Below are positions 1-5,725 of a stretch of 24,020 bases of DNA, one piece after another. This stretch comes from a virus. The notes under the pieces are model-generated. The model saw only the letters and a program-made list of their open reading frames with translations. It did no database searches and had not been told where the DNA came from. Both the position numbers and the translations under genes were made by a program. Within the stretch, counting starts at the first letter, position 1; every line of letters starts with the position of its first letter. The stretch is taken from the IMG/VR virus record IMGVR_UViG_3300035670_001228, positions 1 to 24,020 of that record. One strand, given 5' to 3'.

Positions 1-136
1 CGGCGTCCCGTGCGGCGGCCTCTGCGGCGGCCCGTGCGGCGTCCCGTGCGGCGGCCTCTGCGGCGGCCCGTGCGGCGGCCCCTGCGGCCCGTGCGGCGTC
101 CCGTGCGGCGGCCTCTGCGGCGGCCCGTGCGGCGGC
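1..136. repeat. Tandem 12-bp coding repeat
   Basis: Twelve-base units of the form TGCGGC(G/-)(T/G)CCCG or TGCGGCGGCCTC repeat head to tail and group into 36-bp higher-order units. One unit is shortened to 9 bp (near 91-99), an in-frame loss of one codon. In the minus-strand gene each unit encodes four residues, so expansion and contraction keep the frame. The array continues past the left edge. Confidence 0.85.
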
Positions 137-454
137 TAGTTCCTCATCGGTCGCCTGCCCGTTGGCGTGGCGCTTGGCCACATCCAGAGCGGCGATGCTC
201 CGCTCGTCCTTCATCAGGTACTGGACCTGCCGCGCGCACCAGACAGCGAAGAGCCGCCACTCGCGGGCGTGCTGCGGCTCGGCGCGGCAGCACCAGAGTG
301 CGTCATCAAGGCCGTTGATCTCGACGATGCGGGCGAACGGCAGCGGCTCGTCATCGGCGGCGGTTTTGCCCAGCCCCTTGAGCAGTGTCTTCCAGCCCTC
401 GCGGCAGGGGTCATGCGCCCGGATGCGGTTCAGTGTGGTGGTGATGTCAGTCAT
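1..454 (-). CDS. Alanine-rich repeat phage protein, 3' end cut by window edge
   Basis: The minus-strand frame is open from ATG at 454 to the window edge, so the C-terminus is missing. The first ~95 residues are an ordinary globular sequence with several Trp and Cys residues (motifs LDDALWCCRAEPQHAREWR and FAVWCARQVQ). After about residue 100 the protein becomes a run of Ala, Arg, Glu and Asp in four-residue units (ARDA, ARAA, AEAA), which should form a long helix or coiled coil. The start ATG overlaps the upstream gene's stop as ATGA, so translation is probably coupled. I recall similar phage hypothetical proteins with Ala-rich tails, but the function is unknown. It is the last visible gene of the nuclease-methyltransferase-helicase operon. 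Confidence 0.8.
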   Translation of the reverse strand, partial: MTDITTTLNRIRAHDPCREGWKTLLKGLGKTAADDEPLPFARIVEINGLDDALWCCRAEPQHAREWRLFAVWCARQVQYLMKDERSIAALDVAKRHANGQATDEELAAARAAAEAAARDAARAAGAAARAAAEAAARDAARAAAEAAARDA

Positions 455-633
455 TGCGCTGCCCTTTCCAGCAGTTCCTTGCGTTCGCGCTGCGCCCGCA
501 GCATGGTGTATCGCTGGTGCAGCCGAACGATGAACGACGTGCGCTTGTGCTTCGTCACCTCGTCCTCCAGCATCTTCAGCACCTGGCGCTCGTCGCGCAG
601 GGGCAGCACGGCGTTGAGTTCGAACCAGTTCAT
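451..633 (-). CDS. Small charged phage protein, 60 aa, unknown function
   Basis: This short gene encodes a charged protein (MNWFELNAVLP start, then many Lys, Arg and Glu) that is predicted to be mostly helical. Its ATG overlaps the helicase stop as ATGA, and its own TGA overlaps the next start in the same way. A GAGGAG ribosome-binding site lies in the last helicase codons, about 10 bases upstream. The coupling on both sides is the main evidence that it is real. I see no signal peptide, membrane segment or recognised catalytic motif. Similar small proteins beginning MNWFELN are familiar beside phage SNF2 helicases, but no role is known to me. Confidence 0.75.
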   Translation of the reverse strand: MNWFELNAVLPLRDERQVLKMLEDEVTKHKRTSFIVRLHQRYTMLRAQRERKELLERAAQ

Positions 634-1973
634 CCTTTCAACTCCTCAAGGGCCAGATCGGACACGGACCGCTTGTCGGCAAGCGCGGCCCAAATGCGCT
701 CGTCGATGGTGTTGTTGGTGAGCAGGACGTAAACCCACACGTCGCGGGTCTGGCCGCTGCGGTGGATGCGGCCTATGGTCTGCTCGTAAAGTTCCAGCGA
801 CCACGGCAGGGACAGGAACACCATTTTGCACCCGCCGTGCTGGAGGTTGAGCCCGTGACCGGCGGACTTGGGGTGGACTGCCAGCAGCCGGATCTCGCCC
901 CGGTTCCACCGCTCGATCACGTCGGCGCCATCATCCAGCGTCCAAACGTGCGGGTAACGGTTCTTGAGCTGCGTCAGTTCCTCGACGAAGTTGTAGACGA
1001 CGATGGTGTTGTCCTGCTGGTTGCCTTCGAGGATCTCGTCCAGCATCTCGAAGCGGTGCCAGGAGTACCACGATGCGATCTTCTGCGTCATGCGCCCCCG
1101 GCCCGTGTCGGGCCAGTTGATCGTTGCGTAGGCCCAGCCGCCCGCTAGCTGCTGGAGCTTGGTCGTCAGCGCGGCAGCCGACAGCGCGGTGATCTCCTGC
1201 CCTTCCAGTTCGATCAGCATCTCCTTCTTCATCCGCTCGTAGGGCTCGCGGTTCTCAAGGTCGGAGCGCATCTCGACGACATGGCACGGCGGGAGCGTGT
1301 CCTTGTACTCGCCCGGCTCAAGGACGAAGGTGGCGGGCTTGATGCGGGCCATGACCTGGGCCAGCGCATTGGGGCGCGGTTCCCACTGGTTGAACTCGCG
1401 GTTGATCAGGTTGAAGTACTGCTGCATGAACACGCCTTTGGCGCGGCCCAGCAGCGACTGGTCGATCACGAAGCACTGCCCGAACACGTCTTCGAGGCCG
1501 TTCGACGTGAACGAGCCCGTGAGGCCGATCCGCACGTTGAAGCGGCCCAGGTGCTTGTGCAGTGCCTTGAACCGCTTGCCGGACGGGTTCTTGAGCCGGG
1601 TCAGCTCATCGAACACGATGCCGTCGAACTTTGCGAAGTCATCGCCCACCACGGCCAGCACGTCGTAGTTGACCACGACCACGGCGGCGTCGGACGCGAA
1701 GGCGGCGCGGCGCTTCTGCGCGCTGCCGACCGCCACGGCGATGGTCAGGTCTGGTGCCCACTTGGGGGCCTCGACCGGCCACACGTCGGTGCAGACCCGC
1801 TTGGGGGCGACGACCAGCCACCGCTTGACCACGCCGTTGACCATGAACTCGCGCATGGCGGTCAGCGTGATGGCCGTCTTGCCAGCACCCACCGGGGCGA
1901 GGACCATGCTGCGGTCGCGCTCGTAGATGAAGTCTACGGCTTGGTTCTGATATGGCCTAAGGGCGAGCGTCAA
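630..1973 (-). CDS. SNF2/DEAD-like superfamily 2 helicase
   Basis: This is an ATP-dependent DNA translocase or helicase of 447 residues. Visible motifs are the Q-like RPYQ (6-9), Walker A APVGAGKT (26-33), motif II FDEL (121-124, in place of DEAH), motif III LTGS (151-154) and motif VI QTIGRIHRSGQ (398-408). The last is typical of SNF2-type phage helicases. The chosen start is TTG at 1973, with GGAG about nine bases upstream; it overlaps the methyltransferase end by 17 bases. Its length fits a minimal two-RecA-domain core without extra domains. It probably remodels or unwinds DNA during phage replication or recombination, possibly with the VRR-NUC nuclease of the same operon. The family call is firm, the role is inferred. 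Confidence 0.92.
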   Translation of the reverse strand: MTLALRPYQNQAVDFIYERDRSMVLAPVGAGKTAITLTAMREFMVNGVVKRWLVVAPKRVCTDVWPVEAPKWAPDLTIAVAVGSAQKRRAAFASDAAVVVVNYDVLAVVGDDFAKFDGIVFDELTRLKNPSGKRFKALHKHLGRFNVRIGLTGSFTSNGLEDVFGQCFVIDQSLLGRAKGVFMQQYFNLINREFNQWEPRPNALAQVMARIKPATFVLEPGEYKDTLPPCHVVEMRSDLENREPYERMKKEMLIELEGQEITALSAAALTTKLQQLAGGWAYATINWPDTGRGRMTQKIASWYSWHRFEMLDEILEGNQQDNTIVVYNFVEELTQLKNRYPHVWTLDDGADVIERWNRGEIRLLAVHPKSAGHGLNLQHGGCKMVFLSLPWSLELYEQTIGRIHRSGQTRDVWVYVLLTNNTIDERIWAALADKRSVSDLALEELKG

Positions 1974-3120
1974 GGTAGGCTCCGATCACTTCTGCCGCTG
2001 CTTGCGGGACGATGGCGTTGCCGTAGGCGCGCAGGCGTCCCACGCGGGCGGGAGCCCCATGAGCCAACGGGAATGTGCCGGGCTCAACTGGCCGCCAGCG
2101 GCCATCCCGGCAGTGGAGCCAGTCAGCATCTCCCCAGTGGCCGTTAGTCGGGCTGGGCCTGCTTGTTGAGCCACTTGATTGAGGCTCACCGTCGCCTTGC
2201 TGCCATCCGGCCTGCGACCAGTCGGGCTGGCGTCCTTCGCCATCTGCGAACCGTCTGCGTTCCCCTTGGTCGGCGTCGGCCAGCCCGCGAGGTTCGCCTG
2301 CCTCGGCAACTGATCCAGCCGCTCCGTCCCATCCGCCCTCGGCCTGATGTCCGCGCCGCTGTCTTTCCAGTCGCGCGTCGTCGTCGTGACCCAGCCCGCC
2401 AGCTGCGCTTGATCCTGCAGCGCGCCCGAGCGGCCCTCGCCCTTCCCCGCTGCCGTGTATCGGTTGTAATCCGTGCCCTTCGTGTCGTGTACTGTCGGCG
2501 TCGCCCAGCCCGCTAGGTCCGCGTCCCTCACCAGGCAGGCGCAGCCGTGCTTCGTCCCGTGCTTCTCCTTCTGCCCCAGCGAGCGCCCTGAGGTGTCGTG
2601 CGCCTGGGGTGTAGTCCAGCCTTTCTCCAACAAACCAGAGGCGCTGGCGGATATGCGGGGCGCCGACGCCCGCAGCGCACCAATCGACAGCCCCGCAGGC
2701 GTAACCCGATGCTTGAAGGTCAGCATGTACAGTGTCGAGCCAAGCGAGGCCGTCCTTGCTCGCAACCTGTTCTCCAAAGACGACTGGAGGCTGGCGCTCG
2801 TTGATGAGCATGTGAAACGCGGGCCAGAGGTGACGCTCGTCCTCGAAGCCTTTGCCTTTTCCGGCGGCACTAAACGGCTGGCAGGGGCAGGAGCCGGTCC
2901 AGACGGGCCGGTCGTCGGGCCATCCGGCAAGACGGAGGGCATGGGACCAGACGCCGATACCCGCGAAGAAGTGGCACTGGGTGTAACCGTGGAGGTCCGC
3001 AGCAGCCACGTCCCGAATTGATCTTTCATCGACATCTCCGTCAGCGATCAGTTTATTGGCGATCAGGTTGCGCAACCATTGGGCTGCGTAGGGGTCTATC
3101 TCGTTATAATACGAAACCAT
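1957..3120 (-). CDS. C5-cytosine DNA methyltransferase
   Basis: The protein transfers a methyl group from SAM to cytosine in DNA. Motifs seen are SAM-binding FFAGIG (51-56), catalytic SCPCQPFS with Cys80, E117 in GEQV, QRLWF (159-163) and motif X YGNAIVPQ near residue 366. ATG at 3120 (387 aa) is preferred because AAGGAGG lies ten bases upstream and MVSYYNEIDP is a typical start; an open frame extends further upstream but looks non-coding. It overlaps the VRR-NUC end by 25 bases. The middle and C-terminal part (target recognition region) carries repeats of GL(G/A)(D/H)(A/D)D. It probably protects phage DNA from restriction or marks it; the target site cannot be read from the sequence. No cognate restriction enzyme is evident unless the VRR-NUC protein plays that part. 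Confidence 0.93.
   Translation of the reverse strand: MVSYYNEIDPYAAQWLRNLIANKLIADGDVDERSIRDVAAADLHGYTQCHFFAGIGVWSHALRLAGWPDDRPVWTGSCPCQPFSAAGKGKGFEDERHLWPAFHMLINERQPPVVFGEQVASKDGLAWLDTVHADLQASGYACGAVDWCAAGVGAPHIRQRLWFVGERLDYTPGARHLRALAGAEGEARDEARLRLPGEGRGPSGLGDADSTRHEGHGLQPIHGSGEGRGPLGRAAGSSAAGGLGHDDDARLERQRRGHQAEGGWDGAAGSVAEAGEPRGLADADQGERRRFADGEGRQPDWSQAGWQQGDGEPQSSGSTSRPSPTNGHWGDADWLHCRDGRWRPVEPGTFPLAHGAPARVGRLRAYGNAIVPQAAAEVIGAYLDARP
1986..3029 (-). CDS. Possible overprinted gene inside the methyltransferase (+1 frame)
   Basis: A second open frame of about 347 codons lies entirely inside the methyltransferase gene, one base out of register. ATG at 3029 has GGAG six bases upstream; an in-frame ATG at 3035 also exists. 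The product contains repeated W-x-T-P/T units (GWTTPQAHD, LAGWATPTVHD, LAGWVTTTTRDWKD, LAGWPTPTKG) and ends with SRWLMGLPPAWD and a basic tail. By hand count over the last ~170 codons, this frame has about 80% G/C at third positions, against about 64% for the methyltransferase frame. I recall database proteins with the same GWPTP and RWLMGLP pattern, but cannot check whether those are also overlaps. It may be a second protein, or a by-product of constraint on the enzyme frame. Confidence 0.38.
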   Translation of the reverse strand: MKDQFGTWLLRTSTVTPSATSSRVSASGPMPSVLPDGPTTGPSGPAPAPASRLVPPEKAKASRTSVTSGPRFTCSSTSASLQSSLENRLRARTASLGSTLYMLTFKHRVTPAGLSIGALRASAPRISASASGLLEKGWTTPQAHDTSGRSLGQKEKHGTKHGCACLVRDADLAGWATPTVHDTKGTDYNRYTAAGKGEGRSGALQDQAQLAGWVTTTTRDWKDSGADIRPRADGTERLDQLPRQANLAGWPTPTKGNADGSQMAKDASPTGRRPDGSKATVSLNQVAQQAGPARLTATGEMLTGSTAGMAAGGQLSPAHSRWLMGLPPAWDACAPTATPSSRKQRQK

Positions 3121-3374
3121 TCGTCCACTTCCTCCTTCGTGTAGAGCACTGCATAGTTCTGCTTGAGATCCGTCATGCGCCTGCCGAACCGCTCCTGCAA
3201 CGCCGTCAGCCTGCCGTCGGGGGCCTTCACCTCGATGAACCACACCGTGCCGTTGGGCAGGCACACCACCCGGTCGGCCACGCCTCGGTTCATGGGCGAG
3301 GTGAACTTGAACGCCTGGCCGCCGATCCGCTCGACGGTCTTGCAGAGGTACGTCTCGATCTCTTTCTCACGCAT
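3096..3374 (-). CDS. VRR-NUC domain nuclease
   Basis: This is a small PD-(D/E)XK-type nuclease of the VRR-NUC family. The core reads GVADRVV followed by VWFIEVKAPDGRLTALQ, giving the Asp and the ExK catalytic residues; the whole protein is little more than this domain (92 aa). Stand-alone VRR-NUC proteins are common in phage replication modules and are thought to cut branched or structured DNA. ATG at 3374 is chosen because GTGAGG lies just upstream; a GTG at 3383 in the same frame is an alternative giving 95 aa. It is the first gene of the leftward operon, and its end overlaps the methyltransferase start by 25 bases. Confidence 0.88.
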   Translation of the reverse strand: MREKEIETYLCKTVERIGGQAFKFTSPMNRGVADRVVCLPNGTVWFIEVKAPDGRLTALQERFGRRMTDLKQNYAVLYTKEEVDEWFRIITR

Positions 3375-3397
3375 GCCCCTCACCTATCAAACATCTC

Positions 3398-3426
3398 TTG
3401 ACAGGTCAACAAACAATTTGTAACAG
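3398..3426 (+). promoter_or_regulatory. Divergent promoter region with TTGAC palindrome
   Basis: A 12-bp inverted repeat, TTGAC-AG-GTCAA (3398-3409), offers a -35-like TTGACA on the plus strand and TTGACC on the minus strand. On the plus strand a weak -10 (TAACAG, 3421-3426) follows at 17 bases, upstream of the DUF2800 gene. No convincing -10 is seen for the leftward operon. The symmetry also fits a repressor operator. Confidence 0.5.
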
Positions 3427-3456
3427 GAGGGCTCAACACAGGAGAGGAGACTAGAC

Positions 3457-4581
3457 TTGGCCCAACACTCAACCATCGTCGGCGGCTCGACCGCGAAGCG
3501 CGTGATCAACTGCCCCGGCAGCGTCGCGCTCGTCCAGCAGGTGCCGCCCAAGCCGTCCAGCAGCTATGCCGATGAAGGCACGCTGCTGCACAACGTCATC
3601 GCCACCATCCTTGAGACGGACAAGCGCCCGGAGGACTTCCTCGGCACGATGCACAACGGCATCGAGTTGACGCAGGACCGGCTGGAGAGCAAGCTGTTGC
3701 CCGCGCTGGCGGCGCTGGAAGAGATCGACCCCGATGGGCAACTGGAATACGCGGTGGAGCAGGTGGTTGGCTTTGGCGATGCTCTGCCTGGCGTTTTTGG
3801 TTCCGCCGATCTTGTTGGCCGTATCGGCAATCGCGGCATTCTGCTGGACTGGAAGTTTGGCGATGGCGTACCGGTCGAGGCCGAGGAGAACCCGCAGGCG
3901 CTCTTCTATACCGCCGCCGCTCTTCGCACCGAGGCGACGCGCTGGGCCTTCGAGGGGGTCGAGAGCGTCGAGGTGATCATCGTGCAGCCGCCGCATGTGC
4001 GGCGCTGGGTGACGGACCTCGACCGCGTGCGCCGCTTCGAGGCGGAACTGATCATGGCGGTGCGGCAGGCCCAGCAACCGGACGCGCCGTTGGCGGCAGG
4101 AGATCACTGCCGCTGGTGCGCCGCCAAGTCGATCTGCCCGCTGGTGAACGGGGCCGTCGAGCGTGCCCGCCGCGAGAACATCAAGGCGGTCAACGTGGAC
4201 CGTCTGGTCGAGGCCCTCGGTCAGATCGAGCTGCTGGAGGGCTGGATCAAGGACGCCCGCGAACTGGCGGTGACGCTGTTGGAGGCGGGCGTTGAAGTGC
4301 CCGGTTGGAAGCTGGTCCCGAAGCGGGCCACCCGGCAGTGGGTGAATGAACAAGCAGCATTGACAGCCCTGACCGAAGCAGGCTGTAGTGCAGAGGAATT
4401 GACGGAGTTGAAGAGTCCCGCGCAGGTCGAGAAACTGCTGAAGAAGCACAAGCTCGCCATGCCTGAGAACCTTATCACCGCCGTCTCATCGGGTGACACG
4501 CTGGCACCCGCGGATGATCCGCGCCCGGCGTCGTTACAGATTGGGCGCGTTCTTGCGTCTAGTCTTGGTAAACTTGTCTAG
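3457..4581 (+). CDS. DUF2800 family Cas4-like nuclease
   Basis: The protein matches the DUF2800 pattern, a PD-(D/E)XK nuclease related to Cas4 and RecB. Visible landmarks are the N-terminal S-TAKR--NCPGS (Cys19), DEGTLLH (39-45), GSADLV (115-120, Asp118), LDWKFG (130-135, Asp131 and Lys133) and a C-terminal Cys group HCRWCAAKSICP (Cys218, 221, 227). Cys19 plus these three would bind a 4Fe-4S cluster. The start is TTG at 3457, with GGAGA six bases upstream. DUF2800 genes usually sit with a family A polymerase and an SSB-like gene in phage replication modules, as here. It probably acts in end processing or recombination during replication. It opens the rightward operon. Confidence 0.9.
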   Translation: MAQHSTIVGGSTAKRVINCPGSVALVQQVPPKPSSSYADEGTLLHNVIATILETDKRPEDFLGTMHNGIELTQDRLESKLLPALAALEEIDPDGQLEYAVEQVVGFGDALPGVFGSADLVGRIGNRGILLDWKFGDGVPVEAEENPQALFYTAAALRTEATRWAFEGVESVEVIIVQPPHVRRWVTDLDRVRRFEAELIMAVRQAQQPDAPLAAGDHCRWCAAKSICPLVNGAVERARRENIKAVNVDRLVEALGQIELLEGWIKDARELAVTLLEAGVEVPGWKLVPKRATRQWVNEQAALTALTEAGCSAEELTELKSPAQVEKLLKKHKLAMPENLITAVSSGDTLAPADDPRPASLQIGRVLASSLGKLV

Positions 4582-4594
4582 AAAGGACAATACA

Positions 4595-5242
4595 ATGAAC
4601 GCGATTACCTTTGCGAAGGCCAACCTTCCCTCCGTCCAGAACCTGTCGCAGGCGCTGCGCTCGCTCGATGCGAGCGTCGGCGGTTCCGACGGCGTGGCGA
4701 TCCTCAAGATGGACAAGACCGGGCACTGGGTGTTCGGCGCTGACCAGACCGAGGTCGAGGACGGCAGCACCTGGGCCGTCAACCCCTTCTCGTTCGTGCA
4801 CGGCTACATCGCCTGGGGCGATGGCGAAGTGCTGGCCGAGAAGATGGTGCCGGTCAACGAGCCGCTGCCGGAAGTCGATCCGGCGCCGCCGCAGGCCAAG
4901 CGGGGCTGGGAGTTGCAGGTCGGCATGGGCCTCAAGTGCGTGTCCGGCGAGGACGAGGGACTTGAGGTGCGCTACAGCGTGACCAGCGTCGGCGGCAAGC
5001 GCGCCGTGCAGAAGCTGGCCCTCGACATCGCGGCGCAGGTGGAGACGGACCAGTCGAAGCCTGTGCCCGTGGTGAAGCTGAAGAAGGACCACTACACCCA
5101 CAAGAGCTACGGGCGCATCTTCACGCCCGTGTTCGAGATCGTGGGCTGGTTGGGTCTGGACGGCAAGCAGGACGATACCCCTCCTGTTGAGGCCGCCCCG
5201 GCCACCGAAGCCGCGCCGGTTCGTCGCCGCCGCGCTGGCTAA
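4595..5242 (+). CDS. Conserved phage protein in SSB position
   Basis: This 215-residue protein begins MNAITFAKANLP at 4595, with AAAGGA upstream; the same frame is open further upstream but that part overlaps the DUF2800 gene and looks non-coding. It has the look of a beta-rich protein (GHWVFGAD, WAVNPFSFVHGYIAW, WELQVGMGLKC) with a low-complexity Pro/Ala/Glu tail ending in RRRR. In related modules the gene between DUF2800 and the polymerase encodes DUF2815, a single-stranded DNA-binding protein. I cannot recognise DUF2815 directly here, so an SSB-like role rests on position and fold impression only. Confidence 0.8.
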   Translation: MNAITFAKANLPSVQNLSQALRSLDASVGGSDGVAILKMDKTGHWVFGADQTEVEDGSTWAVNPFSFVHGYIAWGDGEVLAEKMVPVNEPLPEVDPAPPQAKRGWELQVGMGLKCVSGEDEGLEVRYSVTSVGGKRAVQKLALDIAAQVETDQSKPVPVVKLKKDHYTHKSYGRIFTPVFEIVGWLGLDGKQDDTPPVEAAPATEAAPVRRRRAG

Positions 5243-5248
5243 GGGAGA

Positions 5249-5284
5249 GCGGCGGGCCGCTGACCCCACACGGTGGCCCGCCGC
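5249..5284. other. Hairpin with 10-bp GC stem
   Basis: The arms GCGGCGGGCC (5249-5258) and GGCCCGCCGC (5275-5284) pair perfectly across a 16-base loop. No T-run follows, so it is not a standard terminator. It fills the gap before the HNH gene and may dampen or process the transcript. Confidence 0.6.
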
Positions 5285-5293
5285 GTTCATCTG

Positions 5294-5725
5294 ATGTCAG
5301 AGGAAATTTGGAAACCTGTGCCCGGCTACGAAGGGCGGTATGAAGTAAGCGATCAGGGCCGCGTTCGGTCGCTTGACCGCGAAATCGAACAGTTGTCACG
5401 GCAAGGCAACGCATACAAAAAGATGGTGCGCGGTATTGTTTTAAGACCGGGGCGTATGCCTGCGGGTCACGTGTCCGTCTCGTTGGGGCGTTTTAATTCG
5501 CATTGTGTGCATAAGTTGGTCTTATTGGCGTTTGTTGGTTCTGCGCCAGCAGGGTGCGAATGCCTTCACAACAACGGCAACCCTGCCGACAACAGACTTG
5601 AAAATCTTCGTTGGGGTACGCGTGGCGATAACATTCGGGACGCGGTTAAACATGGTACATGGATGACACCGGCCCGCAAGGCGGCGCTAGATAAGGGCCG
5701 AGCTACGCGGTGGGGGTTTAAGTGA
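5294..5725 (+). CDS. HNH homing endonuclease (NUMOD4-HNH)
   Basis: The protein has an N-terminal NUMOD4 motif (EIWKPVPGYEGRYEVSDQGR, about residues 4-23) and an HNH_3 nuclease core (VHKLVLLAF, LHNNGNPADNRLENLRWGT). It should nick or cut DNA at a specific site and spread its own gene. It is free-standing, with no intron visible. ATG at 5294 is chosen because the NUMOD4 domain begins there, although there is no clear ribosome-binding site, which is common for such genes. The stretch 5390-5680 is richer in A/T and uses more T-ending codons than its neighbours, which fits recent transfer. Its stop shares a base with the polymerase start (TGATG), so it sits precisely between two replication genes. 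Confidence 0.9.
   Translation: MSEEIWKPVPGYEGRYEVSDQGRVRSLDREIEQLSRQGNAYKKMVRGIVLRPGRMPAGHVSVSLGRFNSHCVHKLVLLAFVGSAPAGCECLHNNGNPADNRLENLRWGTRGDNIRDAVKHGTWMTPARKAALDKGRATRWGFK

Noticed and set aside
1-136. CRISPR-like array
   Set aside because: The 12-bp units are contiguous, have no spacers and encode a regular alanine-rich helix in the minus-strand gene.
1281-2147. Plus-strand open frame of 288 codons opposite the helicase and methyltransferase genes
   Set aside because: It is a shadow of two well-supported minus-strand genes; its product is His/Arg/Asp-rich without any recognisable motif or ribosome site.
3469-4449. Long minus-strand open frame opposite the DUF2800 gene
   Set aside because: The DUF2800 motifs are clear on the plus strand; the opposite frame is a GC-rich shadow.
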